A DNA stretch of 9,232 bases from CAYJAD01 sp964371225 (lineage in GTDB: Bacteria > Desulfobacterota > Desulfovibrionia > Desulfovibrionales > Desulfovibrionaceae). This document shows positions 5,291-9,232 of this stretch, one piece after another (position 1 is the first letter of the stretch; each line of letters begins with the position of its first letter). The position numbers and the translations under genes are program-made. The stretch spans positions 1 to 9,232 of the forward strand of contig CAYJNA010000092.1 of assembly GCA_964371225.1 (NCBI GenBank). The letters run 5' to 3'. The notes beneath the pieces were generated by a model. That model saw only the letters and a list, made by a program, of their open reading frames with translations, was not told the DNA's origin and did no database searches.

Positions 5291-5953
5291 ATGTTGGAAA
5301 ATGAGCTAACATTTGGCGAACGCCTACGCCTAAGGCGTGAAAATCTTGGTATACGTAAACAAGACCTTGCCAGAAGCATTGGCGTAAGCCTTACTACCAT
5401 TCAACAATATGAGCATGGTCAAATGCCAAAGGGAGAATTTGCCGTTCGATTGGGGCAAGCTTTAAATTGTTCTTTAGATTGGCTTTTGGCCGGCAACACC
5501 TCTCCCCCCTCTATTCAAGACAGTGGCGAAGGAAATAATCTTATTTTAGTCCCCATGGTGGAGGCACGGCTTTCTGCCGGTGGTGGCAGTTTTGAAACCA
5601 GTGCAGAACATGTGCGTCACTATGCTTTTCGTTTTGATTTTTTGTGCCGTAAGGGCACCCCTTCCAGTATGGTACTTTTGCGTGTTACCGGAGATAGTAT
5701 GCAACCGCACATTTTACATAATGATGTGGTGCTTATTGATCAAAGCCAAACCAGCCCTAAACCGGGGCACATGTACGCTGTGGGTGTGGAAGACATGGTC
5801 TACCTCAAAACCGTCAACGCCATGCCAGGGAAAATTATCCTATCTAGCCTAAATCCTGATTATAGCCCCATTGAAGTGGATAGTTGCGAACACACAGAAC
5901 ATTTAGTACGCATCATAGGTCGCGCTGTATGGCTGGGGCGGGAGCTGGTGTAG
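5291..5953 (+). CDS. S24-family (LexA/C2-like) phage repressor
   Basis: The 220-residue protein joins an N-terminal Cro/C1-type helix-turn-helix (about residues 8-66; RLRLRRENLGIRKQDLARSIGV...) to a C-terminal S24 serine-lysine peptidase fold. The nucleophile is S136 in GDSMQP and the general base is K173 in YLKTV. A cleavage site is likely at A96-G97 in ARLSAGGG, between the two domains. Such repressors hold a prophage silent and cut themselves when RecA filaments form after DNA damage. The start has GGAGGGGG a few bases upstream. It is transcribed away from the leftward operon and has a weak terminator just after its stop. Its last 94 bases are overlapped by the convergent GNAT-like gene. 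Length and layout are complete, so it is probably functional. Confidence 0.92.
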   Translation: MLENELTFGERLRLRRENLGIRKQDLARSIGVSLTTIQQYEHGQMPKGEFAVRLGQALNCSLDWLLAGNTSPPSIQDSGEGNNLILVPMVEARLSAGGGSFETSAEHVRHYAFRFDFLCRKGTPSSMVLLRVTGDSMQPHILHNDVVLIDQSQTSPKPGHMYAVGVEDMVYLKTVNAMPGKIILSSLNPDYSPIEVDSCEHTEHLVRIIGRAVWLGRELV

Positions 5954-6585
5954 CTTTGCCCCTTGGCAAGGTACTTTTGCGAAGAATCTGTTTTTTTCAA
6001 CAAGCCTTGCATGGGGGCTTTGTGTATGGCTTTAGAAGATAAAGATGCTGTAGGGGAGGTGCATAGCTCATGCTCACTGCGCCGCGCCATAACCAACACC
6101 CCCTCTTCATAGGAGCATTTGCGCGCCATATAGCATGCCCCTTGCACTGTGCCCAGCACTTCAAAGCCCGCTTGCTTTGCCAGTCGCCATGCATGTCTAT
6201 TGCTTAAAGCGCTCAAGCCCATAACGCTATCACAAGGCGCATGAGCGAAAATCCACGATAAAGCGCCACGACTCATGGCTACGGCCTCAGTAAAATGTGC
6301 TCTAAAGGCTGTGAAATCAAAAGTCCATACACGCCCTTGCCACGGCATAAGCATGGCCATGCCGCGTACTTTTTCCGCTGTGAAAGAATCGCCTTCTTGC
6401 ACACAGCACAGTAACCACCCCTTGTGTGCGGCCGTAAGTGAAAGCCAGTCTTGCACAGTGGGGCTAGTAAAGGCATGCATGGTAAAGCCTAAAAGCCCTT
6501 CTTCCTGCATACGTAAAAAAAGAGCTTTGCGAAAGGTACTGGCCAAAGGCTCATGACTAGGGGCTACAAAATAAGTATAATTCAT
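5860..6585 (-). CDS. Phage GNAT-like acyltransferase next to large terminase
   Basis: Residues 1-169 of this 241-residue protein have the layout of a GNAT fold: N-terminal strands and helices, a central strand-loop (KVRGMAMLMPWQGRVWTFD), a long helix, and a C-terminal motif with ALSNRHAWRLAKQAGF (126-141), as in acetyl-CoA-binding N-acetyltransferases. Proteins of this kind, including the T7 gp13-like family, are common beside terminase genes in podovirus-type phages; the substrate is unknown. The start at 6585 forms an ATGA overlap with the large terminase stop and has GGAG seven bases upstream; ATG 6597 is less likely. The last 70 residues are Ser/Thr/Lys-rich and unlike the core, and the final 31 codons are antisense to the end of the repressor gene. 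This suggests the original stop was lost when downstream DNA was deleted or rearranged. Confidence 0.6.
   Translation of the reverse strand: MNYTYFVAPSHEPLASTFRKALFLRMQEEGLLGFTMHAFTSPTVQDWLSLTAAHKGWLLCCVQEGDSFTAEKVRGMAMLMPWQGRVWTFDFTAFRAHFTEAVAMSRGALSWIFAHAPCDSVMGLSALSNRHAWRLAKQAGFEVLGTVQGACYMARKCSYEEGVLVMARRSEHELCTSPTASLSSKAIHKAPMQGLLKKTDSSQKYLAKGQSYTSSRPSHTARPMMRTKCSVCSQLSTSMGL
5954..5978 (+). terminator. Candidate terminator after the repressor gene
   Basis: CTTTGCC (5954-5960) pairs with GGCAAGG (5965-5971), including one G-U pair, around CCTT, and is followed by TACTTTT. It starts right after the repressor stop codon and lies inside the convergent GNAT-like gene. The U tract is short. 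Confidence 0.42.
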
Positions 6586-7892
6586 ATATTTCTCCATATA
6601 TCGTATTGAATAAGAGCTTTTTTTCCCTGCCCTGCGGTTTCTTGTGGCTTAAAGCCCAGCACGGCATAACGTAAAGCATCGGCCGCATGACTTGTCCAAT
6701 TATGTAAGGGTGCATTGCTATACACTTCTTGGCGTGGTCGCCATTGCCTACGGTATTGCCGCAAAGCTCTCAGCCCTGCCGCGCATTTGTCTTTATCAAA
6801 ATACATGCGCGCCAAGGACACACGAAGCGCGTTGATGCCATCGGCAAGGCTGAGGGATGGGCATACAGTGAATTGAATGCCTAGCTTCCTTGCTACCTCA
6901 AGGCGGCTGAGGCCAGTTCCCAGTTCACGCACACGAATATCATGCGGTGCCATATGTGAACCATAGACATAGGGCTTTGATTGCAAGAGCTGTATGTAAT
7001 GCTCCAAGCCCTGCCCGCTGTCTTCTATATATTCCAACACACGCCATTGCCCTCCGCTTTGTACCTGAAAAAACCATATGCCTGTGGCATCATCCATACC
7101 TAAATCCCATGCCGTATGTACCGGCAATTCCGGTGCATGTGGCACTGTGGTAATGCGTCCTTCCCCTTCCAGCCTTTCTATAATTTCTGCATAATACGCA
7201 CCGCGTACGGCTGCCGCAAAAGAACATTCAAATTCTTGTGCATACTCTTCTCTTGCCATGGAAAAACGCGCCGCTTGCAATTCATCTACTGCCAAATATC
7301 CTGTTTCCGAAGCTTTATAACTAAAACGCGACCACAAAGGTTGTGCCGCATGTATATTTTTTCCCGCTTCTTCCCAGACATCATGCAGTAAATTATCAAT
7401 GCCATTGGGAGTACCGCAAAATAAAGCTCTTCCTTTACGATCTGCCAGCATGGGACGTACCACACGCGACCATGTTTCACGAGGCATATCTGCCGGTTCA
7501 TCTAAAACCACATCATCTAAATACAATCCACGCAATGCATTGGCGTTATCTGTACCATACAAGCGAATGCTGGCACCGGAAGGCAAAATGCAACGCAATT
7601 CCGTTTCTAAAAACCGTACCCCCGGTATGCTACCGGCAAAAAATTTCACATAATCCCATGCCACCGCTTTGGCTTGCGACAAAAAGGGCGCCATATAGGC
7701 CGCACGCCAATCGCTTTGTTCACTACAAATGGCTTGCCGCAAAAGATCATTAACAGCGGCCACGGTTTTTCCAAAACGTCTATGGCATAGGAGCACACAA
7801 AAACGCGTACGCTTTTCATGAAATTGCCATTGCAAAGGACGCGGCTTGTAAGGCAATGTAAGAATTTCCGTTTTTTTTACCAAGGCAGTCAT
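6582..7892 (-). CDS. Phage terminase large subunit (TerL)
   Basis: TerL is the ATP-driven motor and nuclease that packs DNA into procapsids. The 436-residue protein has both domains. ATPase: Walker A-like CHRRFGKT (36-43), Walker B VVLDE (128-132) and the coupling motif FCGTPNG (158-164). Nuclease: the acidic residues of the RNase H-like fold are likely D263 (AWDLGMDD), D318 (APHDIRVRE) and D405 (SHAADALRY). Length is typical. ATG at 7892 was chosen: it shares one base with the stop of the upstream gene (TAATG) and has AAGGAGG about ten bases upstream; the frame extending to 7940 adds 16 residues read out of the preceding gene. It is followed with a 4-base overlap by the GNAT-like gene. All catalytic motifs are intact, which is unexpected for a long-decayed prophage. 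Confidence 0.93.
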   Translation of the reverse strand: MTALVKKTEILTLPYKPRPLQWQFHEKRTRFCVLLCHRRFGKTVAAVNDLLRQAICSEQSDWRAAYMAPFLSQAKAVAWDYVKFFAGSIPGVRFLETELRCILPSGASIRLYGTDNANALRGLYLDDVVLDEPADMPRETWSRVVRPMLADRKGRALFCGTPNGIDNLLHDVWEEAGKNIHAAQPLWSRFSYKASETGYLAVDELQAARFSMAREEYAQEFECSFAAAVRGAYYAEIIERLEGEGRITTVPHAPELPVHTAWDLGMDDATGIWFFQVQSGGQWRVLEYIEDSGQGLEHYIQLLQSKPYVYGSHMAPHDIRVRELGTGLSRLEVARKLGIQFTVCPSLSLADGINALRVSLARMYFDKDKCAAGLRALRQYRRQWRPRQEVYSNAPLHNWTSHAADALRYAVLGFKPQETAGQGKKALIQYDIWRNI

Positions 7893-8164
7893 TATGACGG
7901 TTCCTCCTTGGACGATTCCACATGTTCCGGCATTTGCCAACGCACCACTACGGATGCAGCTTCTCCTGAACCTTGAGCACCACGCCCTGCCTTATGCGAT
8001 AAAGAATTTTCTTCTAACATACTGTATAGTTCCTTCATTTCTTTAATGAGCTCTATACCTTTCTGCCCCACTTCAGCCTCTCCCAAGCTTTGAGTTAGGC
8101 GCCATAAACGCTCTTGTAAGGTTTTTTGTACAGTAGCTTTGTTGGGTCTTCGTTTTTTTTCCAT
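7892..8164 (-). CDS. Small protein upstream of TerL, probable small terminase subunit
   Basis: This 90-residue, mostly helical protein is not recognised by sequence. Residues 1-60 are rich in Lys, Arg and Glu (MEKKRRPNKATVQKTLQERLWRL...); the last 30 are polar and loosely structured. Small terminase subunits, which recognise packaging sites, normally lie directly before TerL and are small and helical, and the one-base coupling with terL supports that role. It lacks an obvious helix-turn-helix and is short for many TerS families, so an unrelated small phage protein remains possible. The start at 8164 has GGAGAG at a normal distance; an upstream ATG seven codons earlier is weaker. Confidence 0.5.
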   Translation of the reverse strand: MEKKRRPNKATVQKTLQERLWRLTQSLGEAEVGQKGIELIKEMKELYSMLEENSLSHKAGRGAQGSGEAASVVVRWQMPEHVESSKEEPS

Positions 8165-8195
8165 GCACTCTCTCCGGCGTCTCAAGCTTAAAAAT

Positions 8196-8267
8196 CCTGC
8201 ACCATGCCTTCACTAACAAAAATGCATCAGTGTAAGACAAAATACTCCACACAGTGAATTATGCAGG
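8196..8267. repeat. Nested inverted repeats between endolysin and small terminase genes
   Basis: CCTGCA (8196-8201) and TTCACT (8209-8214) are matched in mirrored order by AGTGAA (8253-8258) and TGCAGG (8262-8267), giving a two-part stem around about 38 bases. A shorter alternative pairs CACT (8211-8214) with AGTG (8229-8232). It fills most of the gap before the small terminase candidate. It could be an RNA structure controlling the downstream genes or a packaging-recognition site; neither can be shown from the sequence. Confidence 0.35.
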
Positions 8268-8271
8268 AACC

Positions 8272-8952
8272 TTAAGAAATATCTCTTTCCATGAGCGCAA
8301 GATGTTCTAACAAGGCTTGGCAACGATTTTTCCACCCTTGTAAAAACACAGCATTTTTAGGATTTTTCTGTACAATTTTTCCATAAAAATGCACCCTGCG
8401 CCGTACACATAGCCGCGCTGTATAAAAATCAAGTCCATGTTCTTGTAAAGCCTTAGCCAAAGCCCATGTTTTTGCACCGCAAATACCATCCTCTTTTAAA
8501 GAGGTAAATTCATCCAAATGTGCTTCGCCCACCACATTGCACGCCTCTTGTAGCAAGCGTACAGCCCTTGGCCCGCCCATGTTTACGGCACTGTCATACA
8601 GCACTACAGCTAAGGCTAAGGGGAGTTTGGCGCAGTGCAAGGCTTGCCAAAAATGTGTATAAAAAAGCGCCTTGGCATCATTTGCTGTGCAAGCTCGTAT
8701 GTCTTCTTTATTCACTATACCGTCACTATTAAAATCATAGGGGCTTGCCATGTCATGCGCATCCCATGCGTTGCAGCCATCGGCGGTGGCAGCCAGCTTT
8801 TCAGCCTCTTGGCGATGCTTTTCTTCCAATTGCTGCAACCAAGCGTAGGACACGCCATAATGCGTTATTCCACCAGCATCTTGGGGATGTTCACTCAAAC
8901 CACCCTCCCATGCCACTGTAAATTCATGCGCCCACGTAAAAGCTTCTTGCAT
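8272..8952 (-). CDS. GH108 phage endolysin (N-acetylmuramidase) with EF-hand-like loop
   Basis: The 226-residue protein cleaves peptidoglycan for phage release. Visible evidence: the catalytic Glu in AWEGGLSEHPQDAGGITHYGVS (E16 in EGG), the FYTHFW helix (97-102), LYDSAVNMGGPRAVRLLQ (119-134), and a C-terminal part (about 145-215) resembling the PG_binding_3 peptidoglycan-binding domain that usually follows. Between them, an insertion of about 45 residues includes DFNSDGIVNKED (73-84), which fits a dockerin or EF-hand calcium loop (D73, N75, D77, G78, V80, D84). It has no signal peptide or membrane segment, so a holin is needed; none is visible here. The ribosome site GGAAGGTGA precedes the ATG. 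The gene is followed by a structured gap and the terminase genes. It is complete and probably functional. Confidence 0.88.
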   Translation of the reverse strand: MQEAFTWAHEFTVAWEGGLSEHPQDAGGITHYGVSYAWLQQLEEKHRQEAEKLAATADGCNAWDAHDMASPYDFNSDGIVNKEDIRACTANDAKALFYTHFWQALHCAKLPLALAVVLYDSAVNMGGPRAVRLLQEACNVVGEAHLDEFTSLKEDGICGAKTWALAKALQEHGLDFYTARLCVRRRVHFYGKIVQKNPKNAVFLQGWKNRCQALLEHLALMERDIS

Positions 8953-8975
8953 ATGTCACCTTCCATGTAAAATGT

Positions 8976-8991
8976 TGAAAAATATTTTTCA
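8976..8991. promoter_or_regulatory. Perfect 16-base palindrome upstream of the endolysin gene
   Basis: TGAAAAATATTTTTCA is a perfect palindrome 24-39 bases before the endolysin start, just upstream of its ribosome site. A protein bound here could block the late operon, or the repeat could fold in the leader RNA. It resembles the site at 5164-5179 in the switch region (13 of 16 positions). Confidence 0.45.
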
Positions 8992-9034
8992 TGCTTCTCT
9001 GGCAAGATGCGCTTTTTTGCCTTTGGCGTAAGAG

Positions 9035-9046
9035 TGAAATATTTCA
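9035..9046. promoter_or_regulatory. Second TGAAA...TTTCA palindrome upstream of the endolysin gene
   Basis: TGAAATATTTCA is a perfect 12-base palindrome about 83-94 bases before the endolysin start. It has the same half-site (TGAAA) as the 16-base palindrome at 8976-8991. No firm -35/-10 pair was found around it on the minus strand, though the surrounding 9041-9120 is AT-rich and could hold the promoter. Confidence 0.35.
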
Positions 9047-9123
9047 GTGAAAATAAAATTTTAACAATTTGTTTTTATACACAAAATTGCAATACAAAAT
9101 ATTTTTATGACATATTTTATTAC

Positions 9124-9154
9124 AAAAAAAAGCGTACCCTTAAAGGATACGCTT
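9124..9154 (-). terminator. Intrinsic terminator of a minus-strand gene beyond the window
   Basis: AAGCGTA (9130-9136) pairs with TACGCTT (9148-9154), with an inner CCT/AGG stem around TAA. On the minus strand the hairpin is followed by eight U residues (A run 9124-9131). It ends a transcript entering from the right and so separates it from the endolysin-terminase unit. Confidence 0.8.
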
Positions 9155-9190
9155 GATAAAATGCTTCAAATGCTAACTATTTAGTCGATG

Positions 9191-9220
9191 CTTAAAAACG
9201 TGTTTCCACTCGTTTTTAAG
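9191..9220. repeat. Perfect 10-base inverted repeat at the right edge
   Basis: CTTAAAAACG (9191-9200) is the exact reverse complement of CGTTTTTAAG (9211-9220), separated by 10 bases that can add G-C and T-A pairs. It may lie in the last codons of a minus-strand gene (two frames are open here, with stops at 9181-9183 and 9173-9175) or form a second, weak, bidirectional terminator. The window ends too soon to choose. Confidence 0.45.
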
Positions 9221-9232
9221 AAAGGCACGCTC

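Noticed and set aside
7343..7753. Plus-strand open frame of 136 codons inside the terminase gene
   Set aside because: It is antisense to well-supported TerL catalytic motifs and its His/Tyr/Pro-rich product looks like a shadow translation.
9173..9232. Partial minus-strand coding sequence entering from the right
   Set aside because: Two reading frames are open over fewer than 20 codons each, and a perfect inverted repeat occupies the same bases, so the frame cannot be chosen.

Overview
The window looks like chromosomal DNA of a sulfate-reducing deltaproteobacterium (Desulfovibrionaceae) of moderate GC content. The best clue is the ferritin-like gene at 3045-3578. As I remember it, its product follows the bacterioferritin of Desulfovibrio desulfuricans closely along its length. 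A G-rich intergenic string at the left edge resembles one I associate with Desulfovibrio genomes, and the MucR/Mu-like and GH108 phage genes also fit. Genus and species cannot be fixed from sequence reading alone.

Left third (1-3906), host genes. On the minus strand there is a PP-loop sulfur transferase of the LarE type (156-950), which makes the nickel-pincer cofactor of lactate racemase-like enzymes. A terminator-like hairpin separates it from hisF and hisH, which overlap by 8 bases in the order hisH-hisF and encode the two subunits of imidazole glycerol phosphate synthase. A 446-base divergent region follows, with an operator-like palindrome and a strongly structured leader. It precedes a plus-strand bacterioferritin gene. 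Converging on that gene is a 65-residue FeoB-associated Cys-rich membrane protein. The two iron genes end tail to tail with back-to-back terminators. The promoter of the Cys-rich gene (TTGACA, 17 bases, TAAATT) carries a Fur-box-like sequence in its spacer and lies inside the last codons of the next gene, a phage-type activator.

Right two thirds (3942-9232), phage-derived module. A plus-strand S24 (LexA/C2-type) repressor (5291-5953) faces, across a 307-base AT-rich switch region, a leftward pair: an unknown 106-residue protein and a Mor-family activator. To the right, all on the minus strand, are a GH108 endolysin (8272-8952), a probable small terminase subunit or similar small protein (7892-8164), the large terminase subunit (6582-7892) and a GNAT-like phage acyltransferase (5860-6585). 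The terminase and GNAT genes are translationally coupled (TAATG and ATGA). The GNAT gene runs 94 bases into the 3' end of the repressor on the opposite strand. No integrase, transposase, portal, capsid or tail gene is visible, so this is a degraded prophage, a split gene-transfer-agent-like locus, or part of an element continuing to the right.

How the parts may work together (inference): LexA-type cleavage of the repressor would release the leftward activator operon. Similar TGAAA...TTTCA palindromes occur in the switch region and upstream of the endolysin gene, so one regulator may act at both. No terminator is seen after the GNAT gene, so its transcript could continue antisense through the repressor and on into the activator pair, which would reinforce induction.
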